NCBI GenBank assembly: GCA_963930655.1
Contig: OZ005619.1
Span: forward strand, 21,041,752 to 21,105,751
DNA from: Myrica gale
Taxonomy: Eukaryota; Streptophyta; Magnoliopsida; Fagales; Myricaceae
Direction: 5' to 3'
DNA length: 64,000 bases
Of the stretch, positions 22,678 through 33,046 are shown piece after piece. Numbering within the stretch: the first letter of the stretch is position 1; each line of letters begins with the position of its first letter. Under the pieces are notes generated by a model, which made no database searches, was not told the origin of the DNA, and was given only the letters and a program-made list of their open reading frames with translations. A program made the translations under genes and the position numbers.

Positions 22678-24162
22678 TGATGTAATAAGTCGAATTCAAG
22701 CAGGTCAACCGTAATTTTGACGCAGATGCGAACAAAAATTCAATTCAATATGCAAAATATGACGTGTCCTTTCAGCGTGGCAGAATAGCAACTCAAGCTT
22801 GTTAATCAGTTAATTTGAATAATTGTTATTCAAATAAGGTCTTTGAATCGTTTGGTTTGATTCTTCAATTTATAATGGAGTCTGTCAGTGGAATTCTTAT
22901 AAAATTATAGCAGGTTACAGCATTTGGTACGAAAGAGCAATGGTTGTGTTTTTTCCCCTCAAATCCAGCTCACCGAAAGTTCTTATGGAAGCTGAGTCTT
23001 TCGTATTTAATTCTTCATTTTTTCTATAACCCAAAGGCCAACTCACTACAAAGAAGACGGGGGATAAACACTGAACAAGGTTGAGCTTCGCACCTTTTTT
23101 TATTATTATTTGGCAAGCAATTCTGAGCCCCTTCATTGTAAGCAAAAGGGCGCAGCGAGAAGAAACAAACTGAAGGAAATTTTAGACTAGAGGTTGTACT
23201 GCTTAGCGGCCCAAACACAGCATGGGAAAAAAATCAGAATCTTCAGGTAGAGGAATTCTCATATCATAATTGTGGAAAGTTGAATAATATTTGTAAATTT
23301 CACAAATACCAAAAAGAATTTCACGAATAATATTTGTTGTCTATTTATAATAGAAGAATGCAAATGCAAAAACGAAATAGATAATCAAACAAATACTAAT
23401 TATCAAGGCTAAAATATATACGAAGCCTAAAATTGTTAAGAGTAAATTGAGGAAGATGAGATATATATAAAGGGACAAACAAAATCCGAATCGAACAATA
23501 TATTCTAACAATCCTGATCAGAAACTTGAGCCGTCTCGAGCAATTTGAGCCAATGAATTGAAAAATCTATTCCCGTTCCTTCTTCCACCTTGACGAAGAG
23601 GCTTCAAAAACACAACGAAGAATGCGCGAGTAAAAACTGTACAAGCAAAAAAAAAGAAGCCAGAAGCTGATTAATAGAGCAAAAAAAGTCATAGAGCATC
23701 AAAAAAGTAGTTGCGCATTGAATACATACAAATTGAGCAAGAAATTAGTTAATGGGATGAGGGGCTCCCATGTGAGGACTCCCAAATCAATTGGTTTCGA
23801 GAGTTTGGATGGAATCCGAACTCACCCAGTCCGACGCGTTCCAGCCGTCCAACGATCGAGATTGGCCTACATGTGAATCTTGGACAAGACCCACACCTGC
23901 CCGAACAGTGGGTGTCGACCAATCCCGATCGTCAGAAGATCGAAACTTTACGTTCCAGCCGTCCAGTTGGACGGTCAAGAGTTCCGATAGAATCCGAACT
24001 ACCAGTTTCGAAGCGTTGGGGAGGATAGAAGATGAAACCGCATACAGTCCGCAACTATGTCAAAAAGGCGAAAGCTAACGTTTTACACTACGTTTGGTTT
24101 CAAAATTTTATCAAAATTTCGTACTTACTTCGGAACAAATGGTAGCGAGTTCATTTTCATCA
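22678..24162. other. Intergenic region without recognised genes
   Basis: It contains a small diverged direct repeat: GATRGAATCCGAACT and CGTTCCAGCCGTCCA each occur twice between about 23810 and 24000. No coding region could be supported; the open frames 23787-23978 and 23791-24078 are products of this repeat. Confidence 0.4.
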
Positions 24163-25622
24163 TTCACCGACCATTGCAACCTATAGTCAAATTCTAGATG
24201 TGCAGAAAAATCTTTGTATGATCCCCTTGCCAAAGAACGTTTGGTGACATCCCTTAAATTTTGAAAACTAAATTCATCCCTCGTATTTTCCTCGAGCAAA
24301 ATTCTAGCTTTACAAGGAACAAAATTTTAGAACATTAAAACTATGTTTGGTTTAGATTTCAAAACATTTTTAGAAGTGTAAATTCTCTTGGAATTGATAA
24401 AAAAATGTTTAAAGTTATTTGAATTTGTAAAAAATTATTGGAATTGGTGAAAAGGTATTGAAATTTTTTTTTTCTACGCAAATACAATATCATTCAAACA
24501 AAGCATCACAAAGGATGCGGATACAAAAGAAAGATACACACAGCTTCACAAAGGAAGATACACACAGCTTCACAAAGGAAGCATAAACAAAAGAAAAGAC
24601 AACACAGAAACAAAAAGCATAAAAAATGATGCAGGGACCAAACAAAACACAGGATCAACCTTAAACAGAATAAAAGTGATATGAAACTCATCATTGATCA
24701 CACAGAACTCAAACCTAAGAGTACTAGGGGCAGAAAGCCCGATAACAATATTAATGGTGATCCTAAAGAAGCACGTAAAGTTCAGAGTGATCACCCACAC
24801 ATCCCAAAGGCCTACAATAGACTATAAAAGGGTGCAAACAAGATAAACTTGTGCACCGGAAAGCTTCCAAAGGCAAGAGCAGTGTGAATCCAAGTTGGGA
24901 AACATCAACAGTGTAACCAAAGGCAGATCCTGACAAAAAACAGCAGAACAGCACACCAACAGCACCGAGAAGATGACACGCGTCGGCGTCGGCGGCAACT
25001 CGCCAAACAGAGGGGAAGATGCAGATCGAAACCAGAAAGGAGCAGCCCCGCTGTGCGTATCACCAAACCCAAACTGTTAGTGTGCAGAGAGAAGCAAGAG
25101 GGCCAGATCCAGTACGAACATCATCTGGCTAGTCGAAATCCAGCCATATGAGAGTGGGCAGTCAGGGGGAGACAGAGCTCCCCTGCAGCCCAAAAAAAGG
25201 AAGGCAGAAAGGTTTGTTCAGCCGCTGGAGGAGAGGGGTCTAGAGAGTCTCTCTCTAGATAGAAAGTTCTTGAACCTTTCTAATTGTTTTGGTAAAAATA
25301 AAAGATATCTTTCACCGACCATTGCAACCTATTGTCAAATTCTAGATGTGCAGAAAAATCTATGTATTTATCCCCTTGCCAAAGAGCGTTTGGTGACATC
25401 CCTTATATTTTGAAAACTAAATTCATCCCTCGTATTTTCTTCGAGCAAAATTCTAGCTTTACTAGGAACGAAATTTTAGAAAAGATTAAAAGCTATGTTT
25501 AGTTTAAATTTCAAAACAATTTTTGTTTTCGTATTTCTCTTGAAATTGATAAAAAATTATTAAAAATTACTTGAATTTGTAAAAAATTATTAAAATTAAT
25601 AAAAAGGTATTGAAATTGATAA
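24163..25622. repeat. Direct repeat pair of about 300 bp flanking a retroelement-like insert
   Basis: 24163-24463 and 25311-25622 are strongly similar. Both run from TTCACCGACCATTGCAACCT through CCCCTTGCCAAAGA and TTCATCCCTCGTATTTTC to AAAGGTATTGAAAT. They lack TG...CA ends and primer-binding features, so a segmental duplication is more likely than LTRs. The second copy then extends into further small repeats of GATAAAAAATTA. Confidence 0.7.
24464..25290 (-). mobile_element. Poly(A) retroelement-like insert (possible LINE 3' fragment)
   Basis: It starts on the plus strand with a run of ten T immediately after the first repeat copy, followed by a sequence whose reverse complement ends GAATGATATTGTATTTGCG plus A-tail, a layout common at plant LINE 3' ends. 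It contains an exact tandem duplication of about 27 bp near 24530-24585 (ACACAGCTTCACAAAGGAAG repeated). Minus-strand frames are open only in short pieces, and no reverse-transcriptase motif was seen. The right end, near 25290, is uncertain. Confidence 0.4.
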
Positions 25623-25716
25623 AAAATTACTAAGAGTAATAAAAAGGTATTGAAATTGATGAAAAAGTGATTGAAAAAGTTTTTGCATACATTTTGAAAA
25701 TTAAAACAAACATGAA

Positions 25717-25795
25717 AGATCTGGGTGGACTCGAACCACCATCATCTCCAAGCCACTAAAGACTTGATCGCTCTTCCAAATTGAGCTACAGATCT
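25717..25795 (-). tRNA. tRNA-like cloverleaf with an aberrant anticodon arm (pseudo-tRNA or intron-containing tRNA)
   Basis: On the minus strand the 79-nt segment forms a perfect 7-bp acceptor stem (AGATCTG with CAGATCT), a D arm GCTC...GAGC, and a 5-bp T stem GGTGG/CCACC with loop TTCGAGT. The pol III A box (TAGCTCAATTTGG) and B box (GGTTCGAGTCC) are both good. Between the D and T arms are 29 nt instead of about 22. The best anticodon stem (CAAGT/GCTTG) leaves an 8-nt loop, CTTTAGTG, so no isotype can be assigned. It could be a decayed tRNA, a tRNA-derived fragment or a tRNA with an unusual insertion. No CCA is encoded. Confidence 0.5.
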
Positions 25796-25799
25796 ACCA

Positions 25800-27780
25800 A
25801 GAGCAATAATGTTAAAACAGGTATCGCTGAATCCAAAAGACATAACGATACCAAATATATTACAGACCGTTGGACCACAAATATATACAAAACAAAAATT
25901 TGGGGGCAATATGGTTTTACTGATTTTCAAAGAACCAATCTCTATCATGTTTTCACGTCGCAAAAGCCAAGATTGCCAACGTGCATAAGCACCGACAACT
26001 TATATTTTCAAAAGTACAGCAGCCCGATAGCATTCCTCCTATTAACCACCGACTAATTTTTTTACTCAAGACCCTCTACGGAGATTTAGAGAGAGAAGGG
26101 GGGGGGGGGGTTGGGGTGTAGGCTTTATATTCCGAACGAACGACAATTTCGACCATTTTATGTCTACACGTTATAAATTCTTCACTGACGCTCTAATCAC
26201 GGAAACGAGAAAAATCATAGAACAGGACCAGGTGCACTAGATTCAAAAGACTGCGATTTTCGTTTAGTACACTACACTACTACACTGGCTATAAAAACAC
26301 AGGCACAGTTTAGACAACTCGTACCAAGACTTTACTACCAAACAAAAACCCGGCGCGAAAAATTTCGCAAATGACAGAATTTCGTTCCTAAAAAATACCA
26401 CTACATAAACATGTAAAACGGATAATATAGGCAAACCATTTCATAAAGTCCAAAACATCGAGAAAAGGGGAATTCCCATAAACTGAGCCTCTAGTTTCAA
26501 TTAACCCAGTAACAAGCGATGTAAATAAAAGATACGTATATGAAAGAACATTTTCTTCGCTGATCAGGCAGACAAGTGTAAACAGAATTATGTTTCCCTA
26601 GATAGTGGCATAAACATGTCCAGCCACCATAGCCAAATAACGACGACGTAGCAAAACAATGGAACCTACTCCAGCTCATCAAAAGCCCGCCTAAACGAAG
26701 ATAGGTAATGAGATGGGCCAATATATACATGTCAAAAGCATATAGAAGGCAAAAATAATTGGACATCATGAGCCATAGTTTTCACCTCAGCTGAAACGCC
26801 TAAGATTCTTCACAAAACTGCAGCCCGAGACACCTTACGCCTTGCTCCATAAAACCGCTAACCTTCGAGCTTCCGTCAGAGATCCAGTTGTGGTCGTGCT
26901 ACCGAGCTCTTGATCAGCAAAAAGAAAACCAACTTGCCAGAGCATTTTACACTGAAAACCAAATCCATTCCTAGTTGCACACCAGCGAGATACAAATACT
27001 TGCTCTCGATTTCCACCATTATTATGATAGAACCTCATAAAATCTGTACAACTTAAAGCACCTAACTCTTAGGAACAAAAAGAGCAAAGCCACGAATCGC
27101 ATCGATGCATTTTGCGAGCACAATTGACCAGATTCTGGAATTGTACTCGAATAGGATTAATAAATGTGCAGACGAAACATAACATTAGCATTTAAATCCG
27201 GTTTCACGTAGGGTTAGTACTATTGAGCAATATTAAGTGTATCCTGAGTAGAGGCAGCGCGAATGGCTCCGAATCAACTACGCGTTTTTGGGCAGACATC
27301 AAATATAGCATATCACATGTAACATTTTTTAAAGCCCCTTTGACCTATCGAAACAAAGCTATAATAGGCAATACATAATTTACTATAACCATTGCTGATA
27401 AAACGCGTTTATGGTAGATTTACGAAGATTACTTGAGCTTACGCTAAATCCTTCTACCTCTGAAGTGCTCAGACTTCCGGTATGAAATTAAAAATTGTTC
27501 GAGTAAATTTGAGAAATGTAATTTCAAGTTGGGGAAAAGATGGTGTACCTTCACTCCTCGGGAGTTAAAACCAGTCCTCTACAGATCTACTGGCTCGGTT
27601 GTCTGTGTATCAGATGCAGGGGCGAACGATCAAGATGGATGGAAGAAATATACCACAGGAAAGAAAGCAAACCAAAGCAGCAGGACACGACGCACCAGAG
27701 GAGAGACCCCGGGCAATAAAATCCCCGTGCGATCTCTCCTCGAAACAAAAAACTGAAATTTTATTAAGAAGTTTGGTGAC
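25800..27780. other. Region without recognised genes
   Basis: AT-rich, with a poly-G tract at 26099-26111. Small frames exist (for example 26497-26769 minus and 27529-27756 plus), but none shows family resemblance or splice continuity. It could contain downstream exons or 3' UTR of the minus-strand transcript starting near 28375. Confidence 0.35.
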
Positions 27781-27991
27781 CTGCCATGCAAGCGCACCCG
27801 TCATGGCAAAGGTCGAAACAGATAGAAGTCAATCAGGGACTCAGGCCCCCTGAAATTAGGCCCTCCCTGATTACTTACACATCTTCTAACAACCGCTTTG
27901 AGATTTATGCCGATTACATCACAAAGCCTTTGCTTACTAATCGGATACAAAGAGTTTCGGATCACTATAGTATTTAGCGATTGGCCTTGGA

Positions 27992-28132
27992 CTATAGCAA
28001 ACGACGCAGATCTGGGTCGGTTGCACAGAAATTGCATAGACCGCCGAGCTCGCCACCGTTATGGCACACCACGCACGACCTGAGACCCGGATCAATCCCA
28101 TAGTAAGAAACCGCTGTCTCGTTAACTTTCAT
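27992..28132 (-). CDS. Candidate 46-aa CX2C-X9-CX2C micropeptide in a TATA-driven transcript
   Basis: The minus strand has a clear TATA box (TATATAAAG, 28410-28402), a pyrimidine-rich leader, a good donor at 28226 (TAGAG/GTATG), an 88-nt intron, an acceptor TTTCTCAG before 28137, and the first ATG five bases later. The encoded peptide has Cys at 20, 23, 33 and 36 (SCVVCHNGGELGGLCNFC), spaced like a small zinc ribbon, and ends DPDLRRLL. No relative is recognised. The transcript could instead be non-coding, with the frame fortuitous. Confidence 0.35.
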   Translation of the reverse strand: MKVNETAVSYYGIDPGLRSCVVCHNGGELGGLCNFCATDPDLRRLL

Positions 28133-28401
28133 GTTCACTGAGAAACGAACACATAAATAAGTTAGCGAAAAACTCATAAAAAAGAGATGCGTACCACAAA
28201 AGATGAACAAAAAAGGAAAACATACCTCTAGATCAAGACAGATCTAAGACGTAGAAGCACAGGAAAAAGGTAGCTCCGTCGTACTGCTGCTGGGACTAGA
28301 TGAACGAGGATAGGCGAAGAACTAGATGAACGCGCATAGAGGCCAAGAAAAAGATAGATGACAAGATATGGGGACTAGGATTGAGGAGAGAGGACCTAAC
28401 T

Positions 28402-28410
28402 TTATATAGA
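28402..28410 (-). promoter_or_regulatory. TATA box of the candidate small transcript
   Basis: TATATAAAG on the minus strand, about 30 bp upstream of a CT-rich leader typical of plant 5' UTRs. Confidence 0.5.
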
Positions 28411-29450
28411 AGGCTCATCAAGGTTTGAATGGGTGAGATGACAATTTCAAGGGAGATCGACGGCCATTCAATAAGCCACTTGGGTGAAGCACTGCCTTAC
28501 TTTTCGTGCAGGCGGTGCCTTATAGATAAGGACGATTAATATGAGCCCGGCAAACATTCAAAGAATCAAAGTTAGGTGCGTTTTCCTACGCGTCAGATTG
28601 CGTTGTTCCTACGCACGTTAAAGTTAATCCCGTTCATGAGCTGGCCACCCTTTAACGTTTGGTGCTCCATCTGACACGTCAGAAGATGCGTTGTAATCAC
28701 GCACAATGGAATATCTCAAGATATTATTCAAAAAGAGAAGAATATGTCAACAATACTTCATTTTAACTTTTTTTGGTCAGCTTAGAGGTTATGCAGTTTG
28801 ATTAGGCACTTTTTCGCTTTGTGGATCGGTAATTAATAGGATAAATACATCACGCTCTAAAACTGCACATTCAAATTTATGAAGGTTAAAACCAGTATCG
28901 TAACTCATACAAGACCCAAACTTCTCAAAACGCTATTTTGACAAACCTTCAACACAAATTAATGTGATATTGTTCATGTTGGCCAACCATGCACCGACGC
29001 ATGTTATTTTACTGTTATTATGCTCTCTTTTATACCAGCACTCTTAACAGTTTTAGGTAGATTTGTTGTTATAAAGATTCGAAATGAGCCAGAACTAAAG
29101 TTGCTACAATTTAGACAATGAGAACTTAATTGCCCCACCCAGCATGCCAATCCCAACATTCCTAATTTTCAATAGATAATTTTGACATCAAGACGGTAGG
29201 TGGAGTTGAGTGTGTCGATGCCAGCATAGAAACAGCAGCAGACAGCGAAAGAAATTGAACAATGGGGCAAGCGTAGCCAAATCCAAAAGAAAAAGGCTTT
29301 CATTAAAGAAAAGCAGGGAGATGAAGGACAGATGTTTAGGAACTAAATAATGGTGATACACCCAAGAGTTTTCATTAATGAAAGAAAGAATTAGGCACCC
29401 CATGAAGAAATTTGGAAGAAATTGTAAGAATATAGAAAGGTTGTTTGTAC
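28411..29450. other. Region without recognised genes
   Basis: Upstream DNA of the candidate small transcript, and the intron-like sequence that follows the aminotransferase fragment. Nothing else was supported. Confidence 0.35.
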
Positions 29451-29821
29451 CTTGTATTACAAGTGCCCCATTAACTGCAGCATCAAACTCAGCATCAAAC
29501 TCATACATCGTTAAAGGTCGGAGGACAGTCCATAATCTTGTCACCAGGATCAAGCACACTGCACACATCTGCAGCACACGTTCAAGAATGGCCATTGTAC
29601 AAGATCAGTAAAAGGCATACTAATTTAGAGACATGCAAAACCAAAAAAACCCATTTTTAACCACAAACAAATCAAACAAAAATTCCGTTTCTAACCGCAT
29701 AATCAAATCAATGAGCTCATCTGCACCACATTCTGCAAGAATATAATCAGATTCAAGTCCTGAATCTTTGGCAAGGGCAGCGCGCAAGCAACGGCTTTCA
29801 GGAGCCCAAAGCTTCCAAAAC
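29451..29821 (-). pseudogene. Histidinol-phosphate aminotransferase fragment, broken
   Basis: Two exon-like pieces, 29821-29696 and 29568-29451, resemble the middle of plant histidinol-phosphate aminotransferase (HISN6, histidine biosynthesis, a PLP enzyme). Recognisable blocks: VLEALG, LRAALAKDSGLESDYIL, CGADELIDLIMR, VLDPGDKIMDCPPTF, TMYEFDA and AAVNGALVIQ. Breaks visible: about 30 bp missing between VLEALGS and the ESR block; a 7-bp duplication at the start of the second exon; one extra A after ACCTTT that shifts frame before the MYEFDA block; and a 12-bp duplication (EFDA twice). The exons encoding the substrate and PLP-lysine regions are absent. It is a non-functional copy, and the parent gene is elsewhere. 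Confidence 0.75.
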
Positions 29822-29959
29822 CTACAAACAAGTTTAAAAATTATACATATATTATACATATACATATGCAGTCTAGGTGTGATTACATATTCAATAGAAG
29901 CACAAGTTTAAAAGTTAGGGAAATGAATTTTCGAGGAAATTAAGGTCCAGGGAGGAAAG

Positions 29960-30086
29960 TACACTGAAGTCGACCTCGTTGATAAGATCGGGGTGTTGAT
30001 TGGAAATGGGTAAGAAGTCATGGTCATCGACCAAGATATCGTCTACGAAATCGGGCAGTCTAGCAAAGCTAGGATCCATAGCCATT
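29960..30086 (-). other. Exon-like open segment upstream of the aminotransferase fragment
   Basis: Minus-strand ATG at 30086 opens MAMDPSFARLPDFVDDILVD and continues acidic (DDHDFLPI, HPDLINEVDF) to a stop near 29900. Composition suggests a real protein N-terminus, but it is not part of the aminotransferase family and no continuation was found. It may be a captured fragment or the first exon of an unrecognised gene. Confidence 0.3.
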
Positions 30087-30559
30087 TACAGAGTTATCCA
30101 AATCCGGGACCACTTACGTACTAAACCTCCTATGATGAGATCAAATACTAGGTTTTACCTATGGAAATGCAACACCAAAAAAACAAAAAAGAAGAAAAAT
30201 AAAAAAAAGAGAAAAAAACCAGGCTCAAAGAAGAAACTAGGGACAAAAGGAAAAGCAGAACAGAGAAGTACAAGAACCTTACACATCCCTCAGATTCTCC
30301 GCAAAAAGCAACAGATTTATGTGACAAGGGTGGCAGAGATCGATTGGATAACTCGAACCCACAGCCAGTATCCCAGCAAGTCTTCAGAAATGCATAACTC
30401 GAACCCACAGCCAAATTCTTCGTCTCCATCGGGAGGGGCAGGCGTGGTGGTCGGCACTCGACAGGAGAGGGAGGGGAGGGAGAGAGAAGCATGGGCAAAA
30501 ACCTTTCTGGGGGGTGTTAAGGCCTTAAGGGTTTCTGCCGAAAGGGGGAATATAAAAAA

Positions 30560-30712
30560 AATCCCGGTTCCCCGGAATCCGGTGCCAGGTAACCCGGGAA
30601 CTGGGAATACCACCGGCTTTTCTAAAAAATTTCAAACCGGCACTGGCACCGGTGAAGCTGGGTACCGGCGTGCCGGTGCCACCGGAATTTTCCAGTGGCA
30701 CTGAGCAGCCCT
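30560..30712. mobile_element. Possible hAT-type element end
   Basis: The minus strand begins TAGGGCTGCTCAGTGCCAC, then is dense in CCGG/ACCGG motifs with nested inverted repeats, a style seen at plant hAT-like ends. No matching left end or 8-bp target duplication was found, so this is tentative. The upstream segment 30350-30410 holds ATAACTCGAACCCACAGCCA twice. Confidence 0.3.
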
Positions 30713-33046
30713 AAATCAGCGGTTGTTGAAGTGCACGGTCACTTTCCTGACTCTACCCCTGTTAAAATTAATGCCCAACGCGCTCCATAATATCACCAAA
30801 TCCTTTCGCTATCACCATAGTTGACTGCGGAGAGAAGCTCAACTCGGGGAGCAAAGGTATTGAGAACAGATTTCGGATGCGGTTGGCTCCCTCTTGCCAA
30901 ATTAGTATTCCTTCACATTCCCGGTGCAGGGAGCAAAGGTGAAAAACACAGACAACGGGCTCCCACACCTAAGTCATGTGTTTCTATACCAAAATCCTCT
31001 AGAAAAGCCGAAAATCCCAAATTGACAAACTTCAGAACATGGATCTGAAAGCAAATCATGAGAAAAAAAAAATTATAGAAACTCTTTCCAAGAAATAAAA
31101 CTCCATCCTGGATCTTATTATAACCATTGCTACAAATTTCAACCATATCTGTACCCATTCCGTTCAATCTTCTTATAAGCTGCAAATTTCAACCGTCATC
31201 TGTACCCAGATTGCAGCATAAGGGCTAGAAGCTTCCTGACAGAATCATATGCATATGCATAGATGCTCATTGGATTACCACATACACAATAAAATTGACT
31301 TCCCATTTTATGAGTTGTCACCACGAAAGCCATAGATACAGAACATAGAAAACTACTCATACCTGCCCAAGGAGTTACTTGAATTCATCTGTATAGGGAC
31401 TTTTTTGTATGGTGGGCCTTATAGTTCTCAAGACTCACATGTCAAGTACATTATATGATTCTACGATCCAAAGTGGGTCATCCTATAAAACACTTGCACC
31501 ATACTTCCTCTTAACTCTCTCAGGGTTGGAAAAACATAGGAAAAATCCTTCCTCTTAACTCTCAAAGGGTGGGAAAAACATGGGAAATAAACTCAACAGA
31601 ACTCGACAAGCAAGAGAGACTATTACGAGTTTGTAACAAAGTGGCAAACCATTTCGTCTTAAAAAATAATCAAATCGAAAACTTAAAACATCAGAAACCT
31701 TAATAATTAAAAAATCAAACACGATGCAATTGTATACAATCTTATATAAAGAAAGTAAACTGCACTAAAGTGATACTCCTGCCTTGCATTCTTGATCTAC
31801 CCCCAAAATCAGGGTTGTGTGATCTTATAAACTTCCCCCCTTAGAAGTTGTTCTCTCCACTAAACTTAACTTTCTCTGCAAACAGTTAAGCCTACAATAT
31901 CATCACAAAGGGATAATGAAGGCATATATAACTCCAATTTCCCTTATATTTCTAAGCTCCTGTGTTACAAGCTTTACGTTTGCATAAGGTGGTCTTATAA
32001 TTTCAGTAAGCAAAACCCTTGGTGTTTTTAAGACTCAACCTTTCTCGAGTGCTGAGAGTATCGCAGCCACACCTTACCACAAAACTAGATTTAAATGGAG
32101 CCTTTGAACAACTACTAATAAGATTCTACTTGAGACCCTAAGGCTGTGTTTGTGTCGTAAAATTTTAGTGTTGTTAAAATTTTAGGTATTGGGTTTAGTA
32201 AGAAAGTGAAGAGAGGTAATTTTTTATATTTTTTTGTAGTAAATAGTAATGATTTGATGGGGAGAGAGAAATTATATTGTAATATTTAATTGTGTTAAAA
32301 TTTTAGAAGGAGTAAAATTTTGGTACACAAACGCACCCTAAGAATACCTCAGTAAAAGCCCAAAACTAATCTAAATGAAATTCTAACTCAAACCCCAGGA
32401 AAAAAAATATTCAAATTCAAACCACAAAAGAATTATCTTACTAAATCTCTTTTTGATATACCCTGAACTTTAAATATCTCATCTTAAACTCTAAATATGT
32501 GATCCTAAAATATATATGTCAAAAATCCTAATAAATTGGAAAGGTTCAATTGAATTTTACATCCAAGACCCAAATGCAATTTGATTTTGAGCAACCATGT
32601 TGAAGAGTAAATGTACTTTAGTTCCTCCAAGGTTGAGTTTCAACTTGGAGTCAAATGAGCTCAAAAGGTCTTGGCTGTTTAGAGATGCGTGTTGTTTCAA
32701 GATTTTTCCCACAATGGTTTGTATAAGCTATTAGTCCATAACCTCGTTTAGATGACTCGCTTGTTTTCTAATCCAGCACGATCATGCTAACATCCCAGCT
32801 CAAAAGTTTGCCACATTTCTACAACACCAGCTCATCAAATAAACTGCACCAGCAAGCTATTCCAATACATAGCCAATACCAACATGGTTCTGCACCTTCC
32901 AACCCGCCACCCAACTTGTTCAACCTGTCCGCAGTCAAATGCTATTTGTAACCTTATTACACTTATCCCCCTTCCCTCAACATTGAGGGGCCCAAATCAA
33001 AAACTGATCGGCCATATGTATATCATCACGTACATCTAGTTTACCC
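30713..33046. other. Region without recognised genes apart from a MITE
   Basis: AT-rich intergenic DNA containing the family A MITE at 32143-32340. No coding region was supported. Confidence 0.4.
32143..32340. mobile_element. MITE, family A (second full copy)
   Basis: Nearly the reverse complement of 11113-11312. Ends: GCTGTGTTTGTGTCGTAAAA on the left and TTTTGGTACACAAACGCA on the right. CCCTAAG lies directly outside both ends and is a likely 7-bp target duplication. Confidence 0.75.

Noticed and set aside
24163-25622. LTR retrotransposon reading of the direct repeats
   Set aside because: No TG...CA ends, primer-binding site, polypurine tract or coding sequence; the repeat copies lack matching outer ends.
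27753-27780. Second intron of the candidate small transcript
   Set aside because: Donor and acceptor match, but the intron would be 28 nt, too short for plant splicing.
30349-30416. Two GGGTTCGAGTT motifs on the minus strand as tRNA B boxes
   Set aside because: No A box or cloverleaf stems could be built around them; they belong to a short direct repeat.
30000-30704. 234-aa plus-strand frame
   Set aside because: It runs through an A-rich tract (Lys-rich), a GA-rich tract and CCGG repeats; low complexity, not a protein family.
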